A stretch of 56,126 nucleotides of DNA, taken from positions 1 to 56,126 of IMG/VR virus record IMGVR_UViG_3300042988_000513; one strand, given 5' to 3'. Positions 7,895 to 17,800 of this stretch are shown here, in pieces. Position 1 is the stretch's first letter. Each line of letters begins with the position of its first letter. This DNA comes from a virus. Both the position numbers and the translations under genes were made by a program. The notes under the pieces were generated by a model, which was given only the letters and a program-made list of their open reading frames with translations, had not been told where the DNA came from and did no database searches.

Positions 7895-10516
7895 CTACTT
7901 GCAGGCCGAAGCCCTGGCGTTCTTGCACTCGAGAACCTTGGAGACGTGGCCACCAAACGCGCTAGCGCCGGCAGCGGAGCCGCTACCGATGTACATGGTT
8001 CCGACGCTGGCGGGGCCCGTGCCACTGCCGCTAACCGTTGACGCCTGGAGAGCGCCATCCACGTACAGGCTAGGCGAGCTTCCGTCCCAGCAGCACAGCA
8101 GCGCCTTAGACGAGTTTGCGGCAAACGCCTGGGCAACTATGGCCTTCTTCTGGGTCGCCCCCGCGTCGTAGCTATCACAGACGAGGTTGTTCGAGGCGTC
8201 GAGCCCTAACGATAGCGAGTTGGCGCCTTCCGCCGTTCCTTGCGACAACAGCCAGCGCTTTGCTGACGTGCTCCAGTTTGGCGACGAGAACGTGCCCCCG
8301 ATGCAGCCCGGACCGGCCGCGCGCTGACTGGAGACGCTTGCGACTGTTACGGGCCTAGTCGTAAGCGTTCCAGCCTGGTAGATCGGAGGAGTTGCGTAGG
8401 AGCCGCGCTCGTTCTGCGCTCGCCACAGGTATACGGTTCCAGCTCCGTCGCCGTTGTAGTTAATTGAGCCGTCAACCTTGGACAGTCCGACGGTAACATA
8501 CGTGTTAGACGTGTTAGGCATTGTCTTCGTAAGCCCAACGCGACACCAATCTCCGCCAATGTCTTCTGCGAACGGTGTATTTCCGGACCCGGTTGTTCCA
8601 GCAGAACACGAAGACAGATCAAACCAAGTCCAAGACGTACCGTAGTCAATCGACAGGGCTATGATTGAAATAGTTCCAGCCTTGGCGTACACGGAGTATG
8701 TCATCGGCTCGGCAAATGGCGTATACAGATACGCGAGATATCTGTCGTACGTACCGGCGTCGTCTGTAACAAGCGAAGCGGAGCCCCCGTTTGGAGCAAG
8801 AGTAGTAGCCTCCGTAATTGTAACGTGTGACTTTGCTAGCCCACCTCCACTCCATTCGTACGGCTCGCTATATGGAGCCTCGTTCCTTCGCGCCGGCCAA
8901 ACTCCCGCCCCATACTGGCCGATAGCCGGAGTACCAGCAGCAACCGTGTAGCACGCACCGTCAGACACGGGGCACACGGTCTCCGTCGCAGCGCGAGTCC
9001 ACACTACCTTGAGCCCCGGGTCCGTCTTCGCCAGAAGGTACGACCTATAGAAGGCCACCATTTCACTAAGCTCATCAGCAGAGGCCGCAACCCCCTTCCA
9101 GAACGTGGCGCGCGAGATTCCTCCAGTGAACTTGTTCTGTCCCCCAATCAACAGGGGCCCGTCAGCGTCTGCCACAATTGACTTTGCTGACGTCGCAGGA
9201 GACGGGACGGTTGAGTCAACCTGCATGCGCATGACGCCGGTATCTCCGGCTCCGTATAGGTAGCTGGCGCAAAGAACGTGCCAGGTATTTAGCGCTACCG
9301 TTGACGCGCCAGAGTCAAGACGAGTAAACGAAGATCCGTCAGCCGCTCCGTGAACATAGAAGTAGGCCTGGTCACTGTTGTACCAAAGAGTGAACTGCAT
9401 GTGACCCGGATTTATGAACTTGCTAATAATGTCGGAGGCGGCAGCGGTTGGGTAGAACACCGTGCAGAACGTAAACGACGTAAGCGGGTCAACCGTATCG
9501 CCGGCGCTCCAGTAATCCGTTGATCCGTTTGTTACGGCCGAATATCCAGGGTAGTAGCTTGAGGTTGACGTAGTCTGTGCTCCGCCCTCCTTGCTAACGG
9601 ATAGCCCTGAGCACGCCAGGTCTCCGCCAGAGCTGGCAGCGACGCAGTCAACGGTAGGCGTTCCGGCCCTTGGCCATGCCGTAGATGCGATAGTCGGCTT
9701 GCTCGCGATCAGCGACTGGTAGCCAGCGACCATCTGCGCGAGCTGCGAGGCGGAGGCAACGCCAAGGCCCAGCGTTACTCGCTGGATTTCTCCATCCCAC
9801 CCGTCTCCACCCCAGCCGTACTGACCAATAAGAAGGGGCGCATTGGACGACTGTGCAGGCGAAATTGCCGTTGTGCTTGGGGTACCTACGGTCGTATTCG
9901 CTTGCAGCCTAATAATTCCGGAGCCGTCTCCACCCGACCCGTCGAATGTTCCGCATACTACATTCCATGCGTTGATGGATCCTGCGGCTGTTACAGTGGT
10001 GTATTCGGCATCTGTCTTGAATACTCTGAATAGAAAGCTTGTTCCATCGTACCTGAGATAGTACGACCTGCTTGTTCCTGCGCTTGGAGCATTTGCGTCC
10101 TTGGCAAATATTACTCCTGCCGCTGTAGGTCTGGCGACGGCGCAAAACCATAGAGACGTTGTAACGTCGGCAACGTCCCCAAGGTCCCAATAGTTTGAGT
10201 TGTTGCTAACAGTGTTTGATGTGAGTTGGGCGCCGGAGAATCCGCTAGGGTAGTATGGGCTGGCCGAAGTTGTAGGAGATCCCTGTTTGCTTGCCGTTGC
10301 GCCAGAACACGTGAATGCCCCGTCTGTGGCTGCGGCCGAGCAATCAATCGTAGGAGTCGGCGCCCCGCTCCAGCTGGAAGCTCCGCTAGTCGTCCAGTCG
10401 ATTTTTCCGACCACGGGAGGAGGCTGTCCGGGCGTGAGCTGCATCGACGTGTCGATGCTGTAACCCATCCCAGACAGCAGGAAGACCGCCGTCGCCGCAA
10501 CGATTAGTCGGCGCAT
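7895..10516 (-). CDS. Signal-peptide-bearing protein with LamG / concanavalin-like domains
   Basis: About 873 residues from the ATG that lies two bases after the upstream stop (TAACCATG). The N-terminus MRRLIVAATAVFLLSGMGYS is a convincing Sec-type signal: basic start, hydrophobic core, small residues. It is followed by two similar LamG/concanavalin-like domains of about 220 residues. Each begins near (S/A)GxPTxDC and ends with PLLIGG/QY...GxIxRxTxxxGVAxSxxxLxxMV. After these come a jelly-roll segment (residues about 560-690) and a third LamG-like domain. Cysteines are frequent, compatible with disulphides outside the cytoplasm. An exported lectin-like protein in a virion gene cluster is unusual. 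It could be a virion adhesin whose N-terminus merely looks like a signal, or a cell-surface protein made by the infected host. Confidence 0.7.
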   Translation of the reverse strand: MRRLIVAATAVFLLSGMGYSIDTSMQLTPGQPPPVVGKIDWTTSGASSWSGAPTPTIDCSAAATDGAFTCSGATASKQGSPTTSASPYYPSGFSGAQLTSNTVSNNSNYWDLGDVADVTTSLWFCAVARPTAAGVIFAKDANAPSAGTSRSYYLRYDGTSFLFRVFKTDAEYTTVTAAGSINAWNVVCGTFDGSGGDGSGIIRLQANTTVGTPSTTAISPAQSSNAPLLIGQYGWGGDGWDGEIQRVTLGLGVASASQLAQMVAGYQSLIASKPTIASTAWPRAGTPTVDCVAASSGGDLACSGLSVSKEGGAQTTSTSSYYPGYSAVTNGSTDYWSAGDTVDPLTSFTFCTVFYPTAAASDIISKFINPGHMQFTLWYNSDQAYFYVHGAADGSSFTRLDSGASTVALNTWHVLCASYLYGAGDTGVMRMQVDSTVPSPATSAKSIVADADGPLLIGGQNKFTGGISRATFWKGVAASADELSEMVAFYRSYLLAKTDPGLKVVWTRAATETVCPVSDGACYTVAAGTPAIGQYGAGVWPARRNEAPYSEPYEWSGGGLAKSHVTITEATTLAPNGGSASLVTDDAGTYDRYLAYLYTPFAEPMTYSVYAKAGTISIIALSIDYGTSWTWFDLSSCSAGTTGSGNTPFAEDIGGDWCRVGLTKTMPNTSNTYVTVGLSKVDGSINYNGDGAGTVYLWRAQNERGSYATPPIYQAGTLTTRPVTVASVSSQRAAGPGCIGGTFSSPNWSTSAKRWLLSQGTAEGANSLSLGLDASNNLVCDSYDAGATQKKAIVAQAFAANSSKALLCCWDGSSPSLYVDGALQASTVSGSGTGPASVGTMYIGSGSAAGASAFGGHVSKVLECKNARASACK

Positions 10517-10518
10517 GG

Positions 10519-11748
10519 TTATTGGACCGGGCAGACGTTCCAGACGGCCGTGCCCGTATACGCGCAACACGAGAAGATCGGCACCCCACCGTCTGCGTAT
10601 GCCTGGGGCCGGAAGGGCTCGGTCGTGGCCTCGTTCTGGACCATGTTGCCGGCAGTTGTAAACGAGGTGCAGGCCCCGCCGTTATTGATAGCAATGGCGC
10701 TGGTGCTAGTAACGGCGCTGCGGTAGGTCGTGCCGGCCGCCAGCGTGACAACGCCACCGTCGCCAACGGTCGAGCAGGAGGTGGTAACGCAGCTGCCAGT
10801 AGTCGGGCTGTAGCCGCTGGAGTTGGCGCCGCTTATGCCGGTAATCACGCCGGAAGAAACAATCGGGTTGGACGACGTGCCAAGCGCGCCGCCATCAGGA
10901 GCCCCATCGGAGAGCTGAACAATGGAGTGCCCGAACTCGTTCGAGGCGGCCCAGACAGCCGTGGTACCGTCCACCCTGGAGATCAGCTTGACCTTGGCCG
11001 AGATGTCGTCCTGTATGTCGATGGGCATGCGCTCGACAACGCCGCCGTCCGGGGTGGCGATGTAGACTCGCTGCGGAGTGGCGAACGTAACAGCCCCAGA
11101 GACGGGGAACGGGCCTTCCACAACTCCACCGTCCGGAGTGGCGATAAAGAACGACTGGTTGGACACGCCAACCGTGCCAGATGCCGTAACGCTACCGCTG
11201 ACGGTAACGGAGCCGCTTACCGGGAACGGGCCCTCGACCACGCCGCCATCGGGGGTTGCCAGGAAGAACGACTGGTTACTGACGCTAACGCTCCAGGGAC
11301 CCTCTTGAACGCCACCGTCCGGCGTTGCAAGGAAGAAGCTTTGGTTGGACACCGCAACAGTGCCGGAGGCGGTAACACTTCCGCTGATGGGGAACGGCCC
11401 CTCGACGATGCCACCGTCCGGAGTCGCAAGCCAGACAGACTGGTGCGCCCCGATAGTCACTTCACCGGCGACGGGCAGCGGATATGGCATCGCTCCGCCA
11501 TCAGGAGCCAGGAGCTTGCTCGACACAAACCCGCTAATCGAGGTGGTAGCAGTGCCGCTGACCTCGACCTCGAGCTGACCCGCATCGTTCACGCGCATCG
11601 GCCTGGCGACGCTACCGCCAGTAAGGCCGTACTGCGGCACCTTCCCGGAACCAGGAAGGCTAGCAGCATCAACGACTTGCGGAATCGCTACATAGGCAAC
11701 AGCGCACAGCGTAAGACCAGCAAGAGCAAGGGCCCGGATTCGGGACAT
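10519..11748 (-). CDS. Signal-peptide-bearing protein with six PDGG repeats
   Basis: A 409-residue protein of unrecognised family. Residues 1-29 (MSRIRALALAGLTLCAVAYV...VVDA) look like a cleavable Sec signal. The middle (residues about 80-250) has six units with an (A/T)PDGG core, mostly SNQSFFxATPDGGVVEGPFP followed by VSGSVTxSG spacers. The remainder is G/S/T-rich with three cysteines in GACTSFTT and FSCCAYTG. A strong ribosome site (AGGAGG) and a promoter-like motif lie in the short gap after the giant gene, so it probably heads its own unit with the LamG protein and the tailspikes. The repeats suggest a fibrous, exported or virion-exposed stalk. No catalytic motif was seen. Confidence 0.65.
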   Translation of the reverse strand: MSRIRALALAGLTLCAVAYVAIPQVVDAASLPGSGKVPQYGLTGGSVARPMRVNDAGQLEVEVSGTATTSISGFVSSKLLAPDGGAMPYPLPVAGEVTIGAHQSVWLATPDGGIVEGPFPISGSVTASGTVAVSNQSFFLATPDGGVQEGPWSVSVSNQSFFLATPDGGVVEGPFPVSGSVTVSGSVTASGTVGVSNQSFFIATPDGGVVEGPFPVSGAVTFATPQRVYIATPDGGVVERMPIDIQDDISAKVKLISRVDGTTAVWAASNEFGHSIVQLSDGAPDGGALGTSSNPIVSSGVITGISGANSSGYSPTTGSCVTTSCSTVGDGGVVTLAAGTTYRSAVTSTSAIAINNGGACTSFTTAGNMVQNEATTEPFRPQAYADGGVPIFSCCAYTGTAVWNVCPVQ

Positions 11749-11785
11749 GGGGAGGCCTCCTTACAGGCTAGGCTCTCCCCGGATC

Positions 11786-11799
11786 GCCGCAAGCTATAC
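11786..11799 (-). promoter_or_regulatory. Promoter-like motif, copy A (GTATAGCTTGCGGC)
   Basis: This minus-strand 14-mer is identical to the copy before the scaffold gene (32738-32751) and differs by one base from the copy before TerS (38606-38619). It lies in the 54-base gap after the giant protein gene, 38 bases before the next start codon. No TTGACA-like -35 is seen at the normal distance, so it may be an activator-dependent or phage-specific late promoter. Confidence 0.6.
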
Positions 11800-11802
11800 T
11801 GG

Positions 11803-14800
11803 CTAGTCGCTCAGCGGCCTAAGCGGATTCAGAGGCTGGTTGTCGCGCTTGCCGTACAACAGGCCCTCAATGAACTCTACAGGCTCGTCAACGACCTCAA
11901 ACTCTCCTTCCATGAGGTAGTCGGCCATCCTGACGTTCTGCACGCCAAGCCCGAGCGACCCGGCAGCCCGGAGCCACGCCTTGGAGGCCCTATCTTGGTC
12001 GTCTCCGTTCTTGGACTCGTTGACGGCCTCCCAGAATGAATAAATAGCGGCAACGCCAGGGGATGCCCTTGGAGACATCTTTCTTGGGCTCAAGCCAGAC
12101 TCGGCAATTGGGCCAACGATTGGAACGGTAAGTAGCGGAGCCATGGCCGTTTTCCGCAGGAACCAGTTGCGGTAGCGCTCCCAGTCGTCGTCTCCGTCCT
12201 CCGGCTCCGGCCCTCGACCGCTCAACCACTCTGACAATGGACCGTAGATCATGGCCATGGCAATCCCCGTAGCGACGGCCTTGGCGACCTGCTTTGCGGC
12301 CTCCTTGCCCTTTATGTGGCCGGTCGAAGCCAGGTAGACAACGTGGGCCAACTCGGCGTTGCGCTGGAAGGCCCTATTGAAGAATCCTCCCATGAACACG
12401 ATCATGCCAACTGCACCCTTATCCCTGAGAAGGGCCGACTTCTCGTAGCCGTACTTGGGCGGAACCCACCTACTGGCCTTGTCCTCCGCGAAGTCAACTG
12501 CAATCCGATCCATGTCATCAACCGACAGGTCGGTGCGCCCGGCCAACTCCTTGAGCTTGATTCGATACGCCGCCAGCCACGCCGGCCGAAGGACAGCCTT
12601 CTCAATGGCTTCGGCGACTACATATCCGTATTTCTTCTGGAATGTCATGTACGGGTTGTTGGCAAACGACATTCCAGCAAAGGCGCGGTTGATCTCGTCG
12701 GACAGTTCGCGCGACCATCCCTCTTTGCGGCTACGCATCCATCCAGACTTCTGGTCGATGAAGTTCCCCCAGTAGCCCCAGCCGCCTGCAACATCCTTGA
12801 TTGCCATAGCGTAGTCGGTCTTGCTTAGGCCGAACGAGTTCAGGACGATGCCTGGCGTATCGCCGAAGAACGTCTTAAAGTTGAAGGCCATGATTTGAAG
12901 GCCAAGTCCGGCCTTGGCCATCCGAAGGGCCCTGGCGATAGTAAAGGCTCCATGCGTCATGACCTCCATATTCCTATCGTTGCCAATGTCCTTCAGCCAC
13001 GGCAGGAACTGACGCTGCCACTCGGTACCCAGGCGCTCCTTGAACTCGCGCTGCAGGTCGGAGTCTAGCAGCAGACGGCTGACGCTCATTAGCGGCTCGC
13101 GGAAGGCGATATCGTGAGCGGCCTGGGAGATGTGAGCCTGGAACACGGACGGATCCAGCGCAATCACATCGGCAAAGTTCTCGGCGCGTGACTTTGTGTT
13201 CGAGTGAGACGTGTGCGCAGTGCTATAGGACTGGTCAAGCACGTCTGCCGCATACTCGACGGCTTGGCGCTCGGCCACAGAAGAGTTTCCGCGACGGTCG
13301 TACACGGCCGGGATGTACCCGCCGCGATACGTTCCGTGCCTGGTAACAATCTGGCGGGCCTCGATCTCGTCCGGCCTGATGCCAGACACGCGCTCTTCAA
13401 CGTCAAAGGCGAGCGGCTTTAGCGCCTCGTTGGCGTCCCAAATTGACTGGACCCAGTCCCACTCTTCCTTGGTCAAAGCATACGGCCCGTCAAGCAACGC
13501 ATTCCACACCTCGGCCTCGGTAATGCCCCTACCCTTGGTCAGGCGATCCATGTTGCTTGAGTTTCCAGAGTTGGCAGCCATCATAAGAAGCTCAAAGCGC
13601 TTTGTCGGCGCCTTGATGTCGGCAGAGCCATCTGACCTAGCGCCACTTCTGTGCGTTGGGAACAGCTTATTCCCGTCGATGCTGTCGCCAAGATGCCGCT
13701 TAACCTTATCTGGCATCCTGTCCATCGCGTCCAGGATGCTCTTGCAGGCCCCGTTAATCAGGTCGTTCTCGCGGGCCTGGGCTTCCTTGAGCGGCTTGAA
13801 GATTGCCCGGTTAAGCCAGGACTCTGACCAGTTGTTTCCGGCCGCGAAGCCAAGCTTTGTCCGTGCCTCAAGCGCGTCCCCTGCCATCTTGCGGAGCGTC
13901 GGCTTCCTTCCCTCGGTTGGAGTCGAACTTGACAGCGTAGGGCGCATCGGCAGAGCGGCGCGGATCTCGTTTGTGATGCGCGCCTTGATCTCGTCCTTCT
14001 CGTACTTCTTGCCGTCAACGATGGTTGTCTCTGCGTTTCTGAACGCCTGCTGGAACTGCTTGAGGGCTGTAAGAGCGTTACGCATTTCTCCAACAGACAG
14101 CACGCGCATGTCTCTCGGCTTGTACAGAATCATCGCCAGAGCATCGGCGTCGAACTTGGCAACGATTCCCTCGTTCTGCTCCATGGCGCGAACGGCCTCA
14201 TGGATCGAGTGCGGCTGCTTGTCGCGCTCCTGGGGCTCGGCTAGATTCAGAGCCTCAAAGATCGTCTCGATTGCGTCGCGATACGCAACAGCGGCTTTGG
14301 CGGCGTTTGTTGGCTTTCCGTTCTCGTCCCTGGCGGCAGCAGCCTTTCCCATGCGCGACTGCCACCTGTCGCCAGCCATGTCCTCGGCAATTTTCAGAAC
14401 CCGGTCAAAGTCGTCCTTTGCATCCTCCAGCTCCCTCGCAAGGTAGAAGTTTAGCAGTTGCTGCTGCTTAGCGAAGACGGCCCGCTCCACGTCACCCTTG
14501 GCTGCCGCCTCCATGGCACGCTTGGCAGCCATCCGCTCCGCCTGACGAGCCCGGCCAACGTTGATGGCGCCAGCCTGGGCGTCGTTCGCCAGCTCTCGCG
14601 CCGCACGCTTGATGGACTCGAGCGGGACAGACGGCTTGCCTGGACGCGCCTTGCGCTCAAGAGCGCGCCACTCCGCGATAAGCCAATCAGCCGTATGGTC
14701 TCCGTGCAGGCCCTTGGAGACCTCGGCCGCCAGGGCGTCCCTGTCCGTCAGCATCGGCCCTAAGCGCTCCTCGAGAATCGCCTTGCTTCGCGCCGCAACA

Positions 14801-17800
14801 TAACTATCCCTATCGGGATGATTTTCCAGCGCGTCTGCCATCGCCTTCCCGTCAGGGAATCCCAGAACTCCGGCCATCTCGTCGAGCGAGGGGCCTTCCT
14901 CGCCGGGTCCGCGCCATAGCCCAGATGGCGGACGAATCTCGGCCCCTGACTGCGCCTTGCCCTTCTTGGCCGGCTCATCCTTTGGGGCCGGAGGCATACG
15001 CTCGACGCCATCGAATAGCACGTCCTCTGCGAACTCGAGCGTAGCAGGCTTCTCGAACATCGTGGCCTGACGCGGATCGACTGCGGCAACCGACGCCCAG
15101 CGCTTGAACGCCTCAGAAACCTTCTTCTGCGTGGCTCCGTCGAGAAGCGAAGCCATGGTCCTGGCATCGTCTCCGAATACGGTAGCTTCCCCGAACAGTC
15201 CGGGCTGACGAAGCAGATCCTGCAGCGACAGCTTGCGCCGCTTGGCGTCGGCCAGCAAGTCCATGGCCTGCTGTACCGTCTCAATCTCGTCAAGCGCACC
15301 ATTAATTCCGGCCACCCGGATCAGGTGTGGAACGGCCCGCTCAATCTTCTTTAGAAGCTCGGGAGCGGCAGCAGCAAGCCTATCTCCGGTTCCAACGACA
15401 CGCCCCAGGAACATGCCCTCAATTCGGTCCTTGGCCTCGTCGGTTAGATTTCCCCCGGCAAGCCACTGTGCCTGGTTCTGGTCGGTAACTATTCCGTCTC
15501 GTCGCAGAATCTTGGCGATGTCCTGCGGCCTGTCGCGCATTGCGTCGCGCAACGAGGAGTCATCCGACAGGAGCCCGGCAAGGTCCTGAACGCTATCCGA
15601 AGACAGCATGCGAGCCTCGGCAACAGCCTTGGCCCTTGGAGACAGTGCCTGCGTCATGCCCTCGTTAAAGCGCCGAACGGCGGCCTGTAGATCCGACTTA
15701 GGAGCATCGGAAGACACGCCGTCGATAACGCGCACCAGGACCGGAGCGTCCATCCTGGCGATTTCCTTGGCCGACATGCCGAAAGATGACGCCCGGTCAA
15801 TCAGCGCAGACCTGTAGGCCTCGAGCTGCTCCTTGTTGGAGAAGCCTCGCAGCATCATCATTGACCGGCCGTTTCCGCCAAGAACGAGATGTTTCTTGCC
15901 GGACGTGACGAGCGGCGGGCCATCCACGGCAGACGGAGTATTAGCGAGCAGGAGCGAGGGATTAAGCGCCTGGGCGCCAGAAACAACCTTGGCCTGCTCC
16001 TCGGGCTGGCGATGATACTCGCGTTCCTGGACTTCGGCGGGATAACCTTTGGTCGGCTGGAACGTAGTCGGGCTGTGGGACGGAAGCAGATCCTTGGCTT
16101 CGATGACCTTGTAGGTGGCCGCCTCTCCGGACTTGTTCTGTGGAGTAATGACGGAAGTCGAGCGCGAGCCGCGCTTTCCGCGTCTAGCCAGGCGCTTCTC
16201 GGCAATGGCGTCTCTAAGTTTCTCCTCTATCGCTGCGGCGGCCTCCTCTCCGACAGACTCAACAACGTCCTGACGGTCAAGCTTGCCGGCTTCAATTGCA
16301 GAGCCGTCTTCTCCGATAACGCGCCCGGTCTTGACATACTCGGCGGCGCGAGTCTCCGGAAGCGCATCAAACTCCTTCGCGGCCTCGGCCACCGCCGAAG
16401 CCTCGTGAGGCCTAAGATTCTCGTTGGCCTCTCGAAGCTCCGCCTTCAGCTCGCGCAACCGGGCAGCCAGCTCCGCCTTGGAGTGCGCGGCTTCCTGGGC
16501 TTCGAGATACGCCTGCCACTCGCCGGGCTGCATTCCGGCCTCTTCCGGCGAGCGGAACATGGGACGCATGCCGGCCTCGTCCTTGGCGGCCTCGATCTCC
16601 TCGTCTGTCGCAAGCATCCGGTCGAAGACGGCTCGGACCTCGTCGTTAAGACCGGCGTCTTTCAGCGACCCATAGATGCGCTTGAGCCAGTTGCTGAAGC
16701 GCTTGAATGCGCCCTTGAGAGACAGCGACGGAGCCTTCCCCTCTAACAGGTACGCCTCGAACAGCTTCGCGAACTTCTCGTGCTGCTCGGTCCCGACTTC
16801 CGCCCTTGACTGAACTCCGAACTCTCGGAGAATGGTCGCGTAGTCGTCCTTGATCTGCTGCGGAGCGTCGGCGCGCTCGCTCAGGTCTCCAAGCATCTCC
16901 AGGTAGATGTGGCCGCTTTCATGGAGGAACGTAGAGAGATCGCTGTTCTTCTTCAGGAAGACGTTGCTGATCAACTGCCCGGCCTTGCGCACGAACTGGA
17001 CGTAACCGCGAGAGTCAGACTCCTTGCCCTCGTAGTACGTCTTGATGTCGCGGATCTCGTTCTCGTCCCAGATGACGAAGTTGTAATTGCCCTCGCCGGA
17101 GCCTCGTGAGTTGCCGTCCAGGTAGCGCAGTCCGGGGATTCCAACTTTGTTCAGCGCCTCGGATGCAGCCTGCTCGTTTCCCCATCGCTCGGAAAGGGCC
17201 CGATAAACCATGGCCCCGGTCGCCTCTTCGGACTCGACTCGCTCACCGTTTGCCAGCCTAATTTTCTCCCGTCCAGATTCGTCGTCGATACGAACAGCGA
17301 GTCCTGCTTCTCGAAGCGCCTTGAGCACCGAAGGCGGCTGCTCAGCCATCGGCCTGTCGTAGTCCAGCAGCCGGTCGCTCTCTGGCACGTCAACGGAGTA
17401 GAGTTGGCCCTGCGCGTCTTGGATCTGGTCAACGGTCGTGCGGTCTGCTAGCGCCTTGGCATTGCCCCACAGTCTGACCATTGCCTCCGCGTCGGCAAGG
17501 TCTAACTCCGATCCGACCTTGGTTACCGAAACTGGGTTGTTCGCTACCTTATCGTATCGCTCCTTAGCCCTCTTGTACTCGCGATCAGCCTTGAGCCGAG
17601 CCTCAAGCAGGGCGTCACCCTTGCTGGCGCCACTGTTTAGCTGAGTGTGCAGCTCTTGCGTAAAGTAGTTGTGATTCGGACCATAGGTGCGCTCGCCATC
17701 ATTTATAACCGGTGCGCGATTCGCCAGTGTCTTTCGGTAGAACTCGCCGACGGCCTTATCGCCAGCGAAGTACATGCCCCAGCCGTAGGCCTGGGCGCCC

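Noticed and set aside
1580-11748. A diversity-generating retroelement, expected from BPP-1-like head genes.
   Set aside because: No reverse transcriptase and no paired template/variable repeat was seen in the window.
11786-11799. The late motif as a sigma54 promoter because it contains TTGC.
   Set aside because: The required GG is not 10 bases upstream of the GC in the copies, so the -24/-12 spacing fails.
10522-12039. A 505-codon plus-strand open frame opposite the PDGG-repeat and giant genes.
   Set aside because: It is antisense to well-supported genes and its composition is a reverse image of the repeat codons.
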